Source of the DNA: Zoroaster sp. YZ-2022
Taxonomy: Eukaryota; Echinodermata; Asteroidea; Forcipulatida; Zoroasteridae
Length of the DNA stretch: 64,000 nt
Assembly: GCA_029582265.1 (NCBI GenBank)
Contig: CM055837.1
Coordinates: 6,957,926 to 7,021,925, forward strand
Direction of reading: 5' to 3'
In this document: one piece after another, positions 34,444-46,100 of the stretch
Numbering within the stretch: the stretch's first letter is position 1
Layout: each line of letters begins with the position of its first letter
The notes under the pieces: generated by a model
The model's database searches: none
Told to the model about the DNA's origin: nothing
Seen by the model: the letters and a program-made list of their open reading frames with translations, nothing else
Program-made: the position numbers and the translations under genes

Positions 34444-37152
34444 GTCAGTACAAACATACAATTTGTTTTACCATCAAAGACTATCTAATGAGCTAACTGT
34501 TAAAGGGTAAATCCATTCAGATCACAGACCTTGAACCTTTCATATCTGAAATTTACCTGTTGTACAGTTAATTGATGGTATCCTGCATCTTTCAATACAG
34601 GAAGACGACATGTCAGAACTTCTGAAGTTTGACAAGAAACAGCTGAGAATCTTTGTCAACAGACTCAAGAATGACAAGTTGATCAAGCAGACAATGCGAG
34701 TGGAGACACAGCCAGATGGGCGGACCAATAGACATAACTACTACTTCATAAACTATAAGGTTAACTTTTGAACTCACTCTAAGAATTATAGTTGATTATA
34801 TAGTTAATTATAGGTCTAAATTGACCTTCTCAAACTTCATAAGGTCAGGAAAAAGGTCAAAGTTTAACAAGCTACACCATGCAATCTCAAAATGCAAATA
34901 CATTGGATTTTGAGTTTTTTCATAAAACCAAATGCTATTTTCATGAAATTTCAAGAAAATCTGTGAGATTCACCTCTGGACACATGATAATTGGATGCAA
35001 ATTGACCCATAATAATTATTTTCTTTCCTTCGTTGTCTATCATAGGTCTTCGTGGACGTTGTCAAGTATAAGCTGGATAGAATGCGCCAGAAGATCGAGA
35101 GCAAGGAACGCGACTCGACGTGCAAGACGCTCTTCAAATGTCCCCAGTGTCACAAGGAATACAACGAGTTTGACGCCGGCAGTCTGATGGACATAAACAC
35201 AGGGATACTGAACTGCACATACTGCGGGGAAGAAGTGAGAATATTTTAAAGCTTCTGGGAATCGGGAATCCAAGAAGGTATCATGCCCCACACCAAATTA
35301 TATGGGTAGATTCATGGGTAGGTTTGAAGGAATATTGAAAAAAAAAATACCCGATTGTAACAAAGACTCTCCTGAAGATACAGAGCACACTGACTGAAAC
35401 GTCAAGTTAATCCTCAGGTTCTTCTGAGAACCGCACAACCCAAGAGAGATTATTACATGCTGTAACCGCAAACCTACTCTGTTAATTATCACCTTCCACC
35501 ATGCAAACCTATAAAAAGGGACAATATCATCATGATCAGAACAGACTTTCAACAGGGCATGGAATCGGTGTCCCAGTTTAAGATGAACACAGTGACTGAA
35601 AATTACTGGCTCATTTATGCAGCAGCAATGGTAATGTGACCTTATCATGTGGTATGTTATTTTCAGTCACCGAGTTAATCTGAAACTAGTACTCCAATTC
35701 CATGCCCTGTTGATCGTGACGATATTGTCCCTTTAACCCTCCTACTATAGCTGAACTTTAGTGGCAAGTAGCTATAGTATTCAAAATCAGTCAACTGCGT
35801 GTTTTGACCGTTGACCCATATGTGCACACAGGGGCATTTTTGACTGGTTTTACTGTCATTTTGACAACACCAGACAATGCTTTTACCAGTCAAAAAACTA
35901 CTACATGTAAGGTTTGACAGTGTTCTACTTTTAAGTGCACTAGTCAACATTTTGACTGATTTTGACCCTTGCAGTCACAAGGATCTCATTTAACAAAAGC
36001 TGTTTTTTCTTTTTTAAACGTCAGGTTCACGAGGATGAGAGTGCTATACCCAAGAAAGACGCCTACATGCAGATAGCGATCTTCAACGAGCAGATGAAAC
36101 CAATCTTTGACCTGCTGAAGACTGTCGAGCATATCAAGCTATCCAAGACACTCCTGGAGCCCACCCCATCAGCAGCCAATGAGAACAAGAGGTGCGTGTG
36201 GCGAAATTATATAATAATAAATTATTTAAGCATTTATAAAGCACCCAATCCACATAAACATACTCCTTAGAGCTTGACAAGCTAAAATGTAAACAATTCC
36301 AGATACAAAAATAACCCCTAAGATGCTGCTAGGCACTTAACAAACAATTTTTTTTTTTTTTTAATATCCAAACACATTCCCATATATAAAGTACATGTGT
36401 ACATGTGTACATGTACAGTATATGGTAAAAAAAAAATTATGTTGTTGGGGCTGTCAAAATTTGAAACTAAAAGGCCTTTTTAAACTCAAATACATGACCA
36501 TTTTACACAGGTTTAACTTTTATTTCTCATTTTTCACAGACCAAATGCCGGAAGAGGCACCGGTAGTGGAGCCCATGGTGCATGGAGTGGCGACGCCTCC
36601 CGAAATCTCGGCTTTGAGATGTACGACCAACAGATCACCATCAACGTCGGGGAGGAATCGCAGAACAATCAAGCTGCCAAAGCGCCGGCGAAAGAGCGCC
36701 CAGTGTGGCTGATGGAAAGCACCGTACAGGGCGCTGTTAACGAAACGATCATGACTTCGGAAAACCCCAGACTGCTAAAAGCGGGATCGTCAAAACCGTC
36801 CTCCAAGAACAGAGAGAAAGATGAGATCATACGAGCGCTCTTGGCGCACGAACGGAAATCGGGAATGCAGGCCGTCATCCCCGGCGATGTGAACAGCGAC
36901 GCAGAGAGCGATGCAAGCGCATCCGACGACGATTTCTTAGGGATGTCAACCTCAGCCCCAATTACGCACACCGTGGAAATAGATAGCGGGGACGAGGATG
37001 ATGAAGAAGAGGAAGAAGTGATGGTGATGGTCGGGGGGCGACCAGTTCCCTTTCAAGACGTCACGGACGACCTTGTCGCACAGATGTCCCCTGGTGAAAA
37101 AGAGGCGTATATCAAGAAAGGACAAGAGGCATATGCTGCTATGTATGATTGA
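34297..37152 (+). CDS. GTF2E1: GTF2E1, TFIIE alpha subunit (5 coding exons, complete)
   Basis: Coding exons 34297-34443, 34601-34759, 35046-35234, 36025-36191 and 36540-37152: 1275 nt, 424 aa (human 439). TFIIE alpha with TFIIE beta recruits and regulates TFIIH at RNA polymerase II promoters. The N-terminal winged helix spans residues about 12-100 ([14 protein letters not shown]...HNYYFINYK). The zinc ribbon has Cys 134, 137, 159 and 162 (CPQC...CTYC). A conserved ESAIPKKDA follows, then [15 protein letters not shown], an acidic tract ([12 protein letters not shown]) that binds TFIIH in the known family, and the conserved C-terminal helix ([14 protein letters not shown]). All introns have GT/AG ends. 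Divergent from RABL3; convergent with CCT8. Confidence 0.96.
34601..34759 (+). CDS. GTF2E1: GTF2E1 coding exon 2
   Basis: Residues 50-102, [15 protein letters not shown] to HNYYFINYK: the second half of the winged helix. Acceptor CAATACAG|GAA, donor AAG|GTTAAC. Confidence 0.95.
35046..35234 (+). CDS. GTF2E1: GTF2E1 coding exon 3 (zinc ribbon)
   Basis: Residues 103-165, containing all four zinc-binding cysteines (CPQC and CTYC). Acceptor TCATAG|GTC, donor GAA|GTGAGA. Confidence 0.95.
35512..35734. mobile_element. Palindromic MITE, AAAGGGACAATATC family
   Basis: Imperfect inverted ends (GGGACAATATC / GATATTGTCCC) around GCATGGAATCGGTGTCC...GGACACCG-type text. Relatives lie at 50180-50736 and 60351-60558. 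The right end abuts the TTAACCCTCC element at 35733. In GTF2E1 intron 3. Confidence 0.72.
35733..35975. mobile_element. piggyBac-like MITE (CCCTCCTAC family), right end lost
   Basis: The left end TTAACCCTCCTACTATAG and the family interior (GTGCACACAGGGGCA, TTTGACCCTTGCAGTCA) are present, but no GTAGGAGGGTTAA end is found. In GTF2E1 intron 3. Confidence 0.65.
36025..36191 (+). CDS. GTF2E1: GTF2E1 coding exon 4
   Basis: Residues 166-220 plus two bases, from [13 protein letters not shown] to ANENK. Acceptor ACGTCAG|GTT, donor AAGAG|GTGCGT. Confidence 0.93.
36540..37152 (+). CDS. GTF2E1: GTF2E1 coding exon 5 (acidic C-terminus)
   Basis: Residues 221-424 and a TGA stop. It includes a Gly-rich opening, [15 protein letters not shown], a Ser/Asp-rich stretch, the acidic tract near residues 363-370 and the C-terminal helix. 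Acceptor TTTTCACAG|ACC. Confidence 0.95.
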
Positions 37153-37588
37153 TATAACTAATAAGAATTGGTTAGATATCCAGCCGTTTTGCACAGTGAA
37201 ACAAACTTGAACAGTTCACATATGATGTCTTTACATAACATTGATGCGTTTCATGGGTAATACCGTCGGCTCTTGTTAATACGAGATTCTGGTTTCAACA
37301 AGGGTATTTTTTCTCAGTCCTGAACCGCAGTTTGGATAAGGTCGGAAATAATTTGTTACTGTAAAACTCAAAACAAGCACGACAGAGATTATCTTGTCAT
37401 TCATTTATAAGCAACTTAGTAATATTGCATGTTTATACTTGCTGCCAAATCAGAACATAATCTTATGAATGTTAAATTATTTATATTGTCCAACTAATTT
37501 TGTCACATTTCAACATTACATACAATTAGTTGATGTTGCTACTGGAAGCACAAAGCCTTCATGTGTACAAGCATATGTTAGCTCCTGA

Positions 37589-37833
37589 TTAACCCTAACC
37601 TTCCAAAATCCTCTTTGCTAAAGTGAAGGATTGAGCATACTTGCCTTTCCATGGTACATGTTTGTTGTAGCGATTGCTTGGGTCAGTGAACACTGTTTAT
37701 TGCTCCATGTATGCAGGGAGGGTCCCTGGCCATGTACATGTATCACAGATTAAAAATACATGTCATGTGCTTACTTTACTACTGAAGGATTCAGGTTATG
37801 TGTAAGCAAATGGGCCTAGGGAGTTAGGGTTAA
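37589..37833. mobile_element. piggyBac-like MITE, TTAA|CCCTAACC ends
   Basis: 245 bp from TTAACCCTAACCTTCC to GGGAGTTAGGGTTAA. The interior (CCATGGTACATG, GGGAGGGTCCCTGGCCATG) is shared with the 16250-16600 fragment and 52151-52737. Confidence 0.83.
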
Positions 37834-38892
37834 AGAAAAACTCAATACCAGACACATCAAATGGATGGATTTACAGCAACCATGAACATTTTATTGTCAA
37901 TATTTTGCCATTTTCCTACTTGAGAGAAGGGCATTAAGTGAAGTTTACAACCTCAGGACTTGTGTTTTGTAATACTTGTTGTACATGTATAGAAACCCTA
38001 ATAAATATGTGGCCAACAAGCAGATACCTTGACACATAACAGGAAGCCATCTTACAACTACCACCAGCTGTGTTGCTATTTAGAGTCGTAGAAATGGAAT
38101 GTTCAATCACTTAGTAATTAAAGCCAGGGCTTCATAGCTGACAACATTTAGAGGTATATAAACCTGGGTTTTGGTTTGCTTTCGGATTGATTGTTTAATG
38201 TCGACTTCTTTTCAATTGTGGACTTTTCTTTTTATTATTTTACTGCAGGCCTGGAGTTTCATTCTTGTAGGGGTTAAGGCCACTTCCATCAGAATGTCTA
38301 TAGACGAATTTCAAATTGACGCACTTCCGCATTGAAACCGAGGCTCTGTCAAGTCACAACACCGATGCGAGGTAGACAACAGAACGACTCATGCTCCCAT
38401 CATACAGTGCATGCATCTACACTGAGAGCCTCTTATCAAACCCGGAAGTGCGCAGATCAACGTTAATTTCGTCATCTTGGGATTTGTCTATGGGAACATT
38501 TTTTTGGGTCAGCAAGACCAGGGCAATGGCCTCTGTGAAATTCCAGGCATGTAATAGAAAGTCACATATTCACTGCACACATAATCACTTCTGGCTTCAA
38601 TACAAAACAAAAAATTCTACATAAGGAACAAACATTTTTTTTACAAAAAAAAGAGGCTTAATCGTGACAATAATACAAGGCAACGTACGGTACTTAACAA
38701 TTATTAAAGACGTATCGGCCAGGTTTTTCATTCTTTCACCGCTAATTTCTGGCAGTTATTTTTCATCACAAAATTGTTATTTTCTTTTAGGAACGGCCAC
38801 AGCATAACATCACAAAGTAACTGCGAGAACATGGTATAACAGTAAATATATCCTATTAAAAATGAACTTATATCGAGTCCCAACATAAATCA

Positions 38893-39203
38893 TTAACCCT
38901 AACCTCACTGAATACTACTTGAGTAAACTGCAGTATGGAGTACTTTTACTACACTGGTCTATGTGAATTGAGTAGTATTTTGTACTGGACCCCAAATGAA
39001 TGCCTAGGACGTTAGGGTTAACCCCCTAGATATTCTAGCTAGGAACCCTTCAAAATCCATCAGTGCACTTTTGGAAACATCTTCAAAATGTACCATGCAT
39101 TTTCATATTCAGCACTTATGGCCTGTACTTCTTGCCAGGTAGTAATTTTGCCCCATTTGAAGAGGTGAAAAAAACTGCCACTTTTTGGGGTGGTTAGGGT
39201 TAA
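38893..39203. mobile_element. Two abutting piggyBac-like MITEs sharing one TTAA
   Basis: 38893-39021 (TTAACCCTAACCTC...GTTAGGGTTAA) and 39018-39203 (TTAACCCCCTAG...GGTTAGGGTTAA) overlap by the TTAA at 39018-39021, as expected when a second element inserts at the duplicated target of the first. Confidence 0.8.
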
Positions 39204-39247
39204 GGTACTCAATTACTGATAGGCCAAGCGTCTGTCAATTATTCTGT

Positions 39248-39470
39248 AATATACTACTCAAAACAATTTAGGGAACACCGGATTGCAACCCCCTCTCTCT
39301 TTCAGTAGTCATGTCATGAAATGTGTAATCACTACATGCATCCTTTATCATCCGTTTCATTGTGCAGTTGTTTCTCATCAATTCTGTGAAACATTGTTTA
39401 TCTGAAATAAATGATCTTGCTTTAACTGAGATTATTCCGGTGTTCCCTAAATTGTTTTTAGTATATATCA
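39248..39470. mobile_element. TIR element with ACTCAAAACAATTTAGGGAA ends
   Basis: Inverted ends ACTCAAAACAATTTAGGGAACACCGG / CCGGTGTTCCCTAAATTGTTT. A second copy is at about 51340-51602. Ends next to TA; Tc1/mariner-like by that feature. Non-coding. Confidence 0.8.
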
Positions 39471-40107
39471 TTTCAAAGTAATATTCATTTCCTCAAAGAA
39501 AATACAAATTTGTTCCGATGAAAAAGACAATATTCAGAAATTCCTGGTAAAATAACTAAAAACACAAATTCTTTAATACTGATATAGATAACAGTTGCTC
39601 ATAGTTCGTGACATGATATTCAAAATATCATTTTTGAATAAAGTTCCGACAAAAAGGGAGTGGCATTCTGAAAAAACCCCGCCTCTCGGCAGTTTCTTCC
39701 ACTTTGACCAACACCCCCTTTGCTATGCTCATAATAAAACCCTTCAGCAATTGATGGCTTTTCAGTGAGCTACAAACAGTGCGATAAACAGCTTTTAATT
39801 TACGCAGACTTATGACATTTATAAATGTGACTGGCTCTGGCAAAACCCTAAACTTGGACCCAACTTTTTGGAGTGACCTCCCAAATTTATTGTGAAAATT
39901 AACAATGTTCCCAACAACTTTTCCGGATTTTTCTTTTTCCATCAAAATCTAGAGAAAATGCTCTAACTCTATATGGTGACATCAAAATCTCAAGCTGGTC
40001 CCTGGGTTCACTTTTTGACATTTTCAAGGCTGTTACGCATTATGGTAAATGCCGAGAAGTTACGGGTTTTGCCAGAGCGGGTGGCGAATTACTGAATAAT
40101 CTCGAGT

Positions 40108-40179
40108 CTAATCATCGTCCTGATCCATTCCACCTTGCTTGGGGGGCTTGGGTCCACCAGCCTGCTTGGCCATAATGAT
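40108..40179 (-). CDS. CCT8: CCT8 last coding exon (exon 13)
   Basis: Residues 522-544 and the TAG stop: IIMAKQAGGPKPPKQGG...QDDD. Acceptor ATTTCAG|ATC. The open frame further downstream (39628-39945, minus) is 3' UTR. Confidence 0.95.
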   Translation of the reverse strand: MIMAKQAGGPKPPKQGGMDQDDD

Positions 40180-43100
40180 CTGAAATGATTAATGGTAATT
40201 TCTCGGGTAAAACAGGAATTGTAATGTTGCTGTCCCTCTACATTTTGTTTAACATAAAAACATTTTTAAAAACTATGCAGAGCTGCCAACTCTTCCGGAT
40301 TCTGCGGAAGACTTCCGTATTTGACGGTAATCTTCCGTCATTCCGTAAAGCAGTCAAAATCTTCCGGATCCCCAACCCACTGAATGGAAAAATAAAAAGT
40401 AGCCTCTGTTCCAAGTCCTCAGTGTGTTTGTGTGTCTTATTTTTACAAACAGTAAATGCATGCGTAATACTCAACGTAATACTCATTATACAGTCTATCT
40501 AATGCAATAGATGCGTGCGTAATAAAGGTTCTGGTCTGGGATTGAGTTGCGAAATTGACAATTGACAGCGTGGAAAAACAAAATGGCGTCACCGGAGAGA
40601 GTCTTGGCGACTGGAAGCAGAAAAGACGTAATTATGTGCAAAGATACAGGGATGAATACCAAAAAGAATGGCCTTGTATTAGAAAATCAACGAAGGGACA
40701 AAATCATGCGTTGTGATATTAGTGTGAAATACGGCGGACGAAATGACATTGTGACACATCAAATCGGATAAACATTGCACCACTGCGAAAGCACGATCGA
40801 GCACGCCTGGAATTGTTGGATTTTTTAGAAAATCGGGCGCTGATGACGGTGTAATAAAGGCGGAAATGTTGTTCACAGGCTTTCTAGTCGAACATAACTT
40901 GAACATAGCATCGTCTGACCATGCCGGTCCCCTATTCAGGGATGAGATTCTTCCGACTTGTCGGAACCGACCCACGATTTTGAAAATCCGACTTTAAATT
41001 TCAGTTCCGACTTTCCGCCTTGGCCGTTTTATTTTTAGAAATCTGTTCAGTAGGCGGGCGTATAGCACAAATGCACCCTGCAAACTGGCCTCCATTTACT
41101 TTTAAATCAGGAGAAACGGTAAACACTTTTTAAAACTGTTTTTCTTCTTAATTTACATACCCGACCGCTATTTATTTAATGCCGAAAGCATTATTTCTGA
41201 GCTGAGATTCTCCGCCACAGGTATAATCCATAGAATTTAATTCCACAAAACAAAACAAAACATGTCAAAGATTTCTGAAGCTTTTCCGAGGTAAAAAAAA
41301 TTCACCAATTTGCCCTCAGTCAAATAAATAGATGTCACAATTCTGCTCCAACCAGTCATAATTTTTTTAAGTAGGTCTAGATTTATTGTTTTAAATTTTA
41401 GGCTTTGAAACAACTGATAAAAAGACGTATTTCTGTCGACAGTCCGATCACTCACTCGCGCAACTTAAGCCTTGGGAGAATGTATATAGTTATATAGCTT
41501 GGAAACCAGCCAAGAACCAGGTCCTGGAGGTTAATGTCACCTGGTCTGGGAGTGTAAAACCACAACCTGTCAGTCATTGTCAAGTGAACAATAGCCCCAG
41601 CTCTTGTCTTGGCTCTAATCCCAAATTGATACATTCCAAAGTCGGCAGACAGTTCTTTGATGTGAACTTGTGACCCAGAAATTGTGTCTTTTTGGTTGGT
41701 TGTGTTTCTTTTTTCTTTTAAAATACTTTGAAGAGACTCCAGCCAGGATAATTCTAAGGCCTCTTTACAGCTGGCCTATGTTTTTTACAAACTTCGTTCA
41801 GCTTTTTTATTTATTTACGCAATAACTGTGGACTTAGAATATAGAGCTCTTACCTGCTGTCCAATAAAATACTTGATGAAACTATTTACCTGGGTGAAGC
41901 TTGCACTGCAGGGTTTCGTTTGTAAGAACCATTTTATTTATAGTTTTGTCAAGTTTAATTTAAAGTAGGCATAAGTCAAGGCATATATTGTAATGTATTG
42001 TATGGAATTTTTTTGATCATATCTGGCTTTGAATTATTGATAAAAACGATTAACTTTTCTCACACGTTTAATATGCTACACAATACAGCTGAGAAGGCAT
42101 CCAAGTCACTACCATAAAGCCATAGATGAACTTTTGATAGATATTTATTACTACCTAGATAAAAGTAGCAAAAGGTTGAAGAACTTAAAGTCATTGCAGA
42201 TTTTGTGTGATATGGGCGTCGAAAAATCTTGAAGCATGGCGCTGCCCCTTGGACCCCCGCAGGGGCTTCGCCCCTGGACCCCACCCGTAAGGGCTCGCTC
42301 GCTGCGCTCGCTTCGATTGAGTCTTCCTGATTAGAAAATTAAATCTTCCTCATTTTCAAAATCATATGTTGGCAGCTCTGAACTATGTCAAAAAGGCCCC
42401 CCAAAAAAAGTCTGGTTTCTGGTCGGCTTCAAAATCGGTGCGGTGATGCGTTTTTTTTTTGCCAACAAGGAAATACGTGATACATTGTATACGCAGGGAC
42501 CAAATTTCCCATACAAAAAGTACGGTGGCTAAGAGAGGCCTCACAAATCAGGCAAACGTTCATATATGTGAAAAAGTCGTTTAAAGCACAGCACGGCAGA
42601 ATTCCAATCGATCAGACATTCAACTTTGTAATTGCAAAAAAAAAGAGGCAATGGTCTAAGCACACAAAACTTTGTACAGTGTTTTTCAGTTTTCTATAGC
42701 AGCTGATCAGCTGAAAAGTTGCATGTCTGAATTGATCCAGCAATTTTGGCTGCAATTGGACATCATTTCACAGCAAAAAAAAAGAAAGAAAAGAAAACTA
42801 AAAATGCGCGGAGACCAGAAACCGGAGACTTTTTGGTTGGCCTTATAGTTTTTCAATGTATTCTCAAAAACGTGATTTCTTTTTAAATTGCCATCCAGAA
42901 ACATTTTGTAAAACCTATGATACAATTTTTCATTATTTTTTTTTTAAATGTGTGCCCCTACTGTGATGAAACTTACATAGGTTAGATTTATGATATATTT
43001 TGGAAATGGAGTGTTGAAATAAACATTACCAATGACTGACGCTGTACCTTCCCTTAAATAGGGACGTGATTTGACAACAGTAAAAAAAATCCTGAAAACT

Positions 43101-46100
43101 AGGCAGTGGGAGGATTTACAGACTCCACATCCCCAAAAACAAAAAAAACTAGAGGTTTGGACACAATACAGGCTTCTTTCAATACAATACCTCTTTCTTT
43201 CCTTGGTGGCTACTTCTCTTCTTTCAAGACAATTTTTAGGCAAAGGGAGATTTGTAAAAAAAATCCTGAGAAATTACAGGCCTGCTTAAGAATGAGTGCA
43301 CATTACGACCTTTTGACAAAGGTGTATGAGTAATATTCTAAGACTTGGGAATTTTTTTTTTTTTTATAGTTTACCTGATCAACTCGTAGCACGGTGACAG
43401 CGGCGTCTGTGGCCAACTTGATTCCCCAATACTTGGTCAGGTAGGCATCCATCACGCCAGCCTCCAACATGTCCTTGACCCCTGCACCCTCCGCCTGTAA
43501 CAAAAATAATAATTTGCCACATTCGGGGGTTTGAAATTAACAGTGAGCAACTGGCCAAAAGTCCAGCAAGTACTATAACCACACGGGTCAAAGAAGAACA
43601 GTGATATAACACAAATATTTAACCAGTTCGCGTCGGAGGCCGTGTATACACGCACATTTTTTTTTGGACAGCGGATCGGAGAGCGTCTAAACACGCCACA
43701 GGATTCTCGGGAATATTTCTATAGATTCCCGGTCGACGTGGCAACGAGCCATAAGCATACGGTGGAAGACGCGGTCTCCCTGGTCATGCTCTGGTGAGCA
43801 CCATTGTTCGTGTGGTAAAAATAACCCCGCCACGGGGGTTCGGAAAAACTTTTTTATTCCCGGTGCGAACTGGTTAAGATATATCACCCATGTTTTGGCC
43901 ATTTCAGAGGCAATTTCCTGAAATTGTTTATTTTTTTTTTCTATTTTACTGGAGGAAATGAAAACTTATATAGCAGAGATGCCACTGCATTGGCTAAAAA
44001 AAACGGAAATTTATTATCATTGTGACAAATACTCATACTACTACTAGCCGCGGAGCGAACGTCGCAAGCATAACGTGTATCGACCGGGGTGCAGCTCATG
44101 AATTTTAGCCTTTCTAGGCGTTATGGAAGGCTCTCCTGTCAACTACTACACAGAATAAATGTTACATTTATGAAAAATGTCAGCAACAAATTTATTTTTA
44201 ACCTTCGCCTGAATTGTCTTCAAACTGTCCGTTCTTTGAATTGTCCCGAAGAGAATGGCCTCACTCTTCCTCCATGCTTTGACAGAATTTGCGAAAACCA
44301 AGTTTCAATGCGTATCGCTTCAGCATACATGTACATGTGTTAGACAACTCGTCCTGCCTAGTCTCAGATGGCCATGTGACAAGGACTTGGTTGGTACCCG
44401 GCGAGTAATGTAGGAGTATTTGATATGAAGACTGCAATCGGAAACCACCGACGCATGAAATTATAGACTTGATTTCAAGGCTGTGTGTGATAACTTCGCT
44501 TACCACTACAGCATACATACGAAGACGAACCAGGTTCATCATGCGCTCGTTACATACATACACGTAGTCGGCAGGCGTTCGCGGGATAAGCCTCGAAATC
44601 AAGGCTACTGAAATTACTGCTGCGCTGCTGTCGTACGTCGAGCTCTCGAAACGCGAAAAACAAAATAATTAAAAATTTCCGTTTCCTTTTTTTTCCTCCG
44701 GTCTTTTTATGAATGGACGGCCGGGAAAAAAACGGATTTTGGGGAGATAACCGGAATTCCGGTTTAAACCGGAAAAGTGGCATCTCTGATATAGGCACAT
44801 TACTATTACAGGTTTCCAACAACTATTTTGTGAAATATTTCACTTCAAAGTATTCGATATATATTCAATCCAGCAACTGCCACTTCATGGAGCTTTAAAC
44901 AGATAATTGAACCCTGTTCACACTGGATTAAACTATGTGAGATTGTAACTGTTAAAAATTTACCTCGATATCGAATCCTGCATTTTGTTGCCCTTGTTGA
45001 TGGGCAGCGTAGAGCTTGGACAGAACCTCTGTCGCCTTGACCCCGACGTTCTCCGCCAGCGCCCTGGGGATGGCCTCGAAGGCTTGGGAGAACTGCTTGA
45101 TGGCATACTGGGACAGGCCTGGGATGGTCTCGCCGTAGGACGCTAACCTCTTGGCCAGCTCGATCTCAGTGGCACCACCTCCTGGAACAAACCGAGGATC
45201 CTGGGGTAAAAAAAAAAAATCACAAACAAAATATACTTTAAAAGGTCGTGAAAAATGTTTGTAGTAGCACCAGGTTATATCTCTAATGAGTTGTAATAAC
45301 GTGTTGGTTACGAGAAGAATGATCAGTTTGACTGACTGTACATACATGTTTTGTTTGTATTTAAAATATTACTAGAAAACACAGGGATGATATAAGTTTT
45401 GAGGCTTTGCATGGTAGAATATCGATATCATTTCGGTTTGCGGTAACACCATGTGTTTATCTCAACTATCGCGAAGCTGAGGTACAGGTTCTGAAAAGAA
45501 CCTTATCGCACAACTCGTATCTCAACCTTCGTTAAGTGATGATATTGCGAGAAAATGAAACGGTAGGAAAAATGTTTGCCATTATCATTAGGCATATACT
45601 AGCCTACAGCGGTTTACCTCTATAGCCATGTATAGCAAGGAAATTGTTTTTTTTTATCTTGGTATTTACAATAAAATGATACACAAGGAAAGTTTCCATG
45701 GTCTGAAGTTAGTCGGAACCCGGTTTCATGGTAGGATTTTCAAAATCAAAAGGTAGGATTTCCTACAAAAGTAGGAGGAATATCATGCCTGAAAACAGCA
45801 CGTGGTTGGTGTCAGTACCTTTGTGAGTGCCTTGAATGTGTTGACCCCATCATCAACTGCACGTTCAATATCGTCCATCAGGTTATCAGTGGAACCTCGG
45901 ATGATAACAGTTGAGATGCAGCTCTCATCATCATCTGTGGAATCAATTTTTTCAAAAAACACGTAATAATGAAATATGCAAATATTTTGATGCCACCAAA
46001 TACAAAATAAAAAACATCCGAGTGTCATTTGGAGTCGAGGGGTGGATGTGAAGACGAGTGGGGGTAAAAAAAAGCATCCAAAATTTCAATGGACATTCCA

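Larger units (their letters stand above)
37153..40107. other. Convergent GTF2E1/CCT8 spacer
   Basis: Contains both 3' UTRs and repeats listed separately. AATAAA occurs at 37999-38004 on the plus strand and at 39886-39891 on the minus strand; either may be a poly(A) signal for the gene reading into it. No other gene is recognised. Confidence 0.4.

Noticed and set aside
35734..35735. One composite element joining the palindromic MITE and the CCCTCC MITE
   Set aside because: The same abutment at 60558 is suggestive, but the 50180-50736 copy lacks the second part, so they are kept as separate families.
39628..39945. 105-aa minus-strand ORF directly downstream of CCT8
   Set aside because: Lies in the expected CCT8 3' UTR, no recognised family, and includes a likely poly(A) signal.
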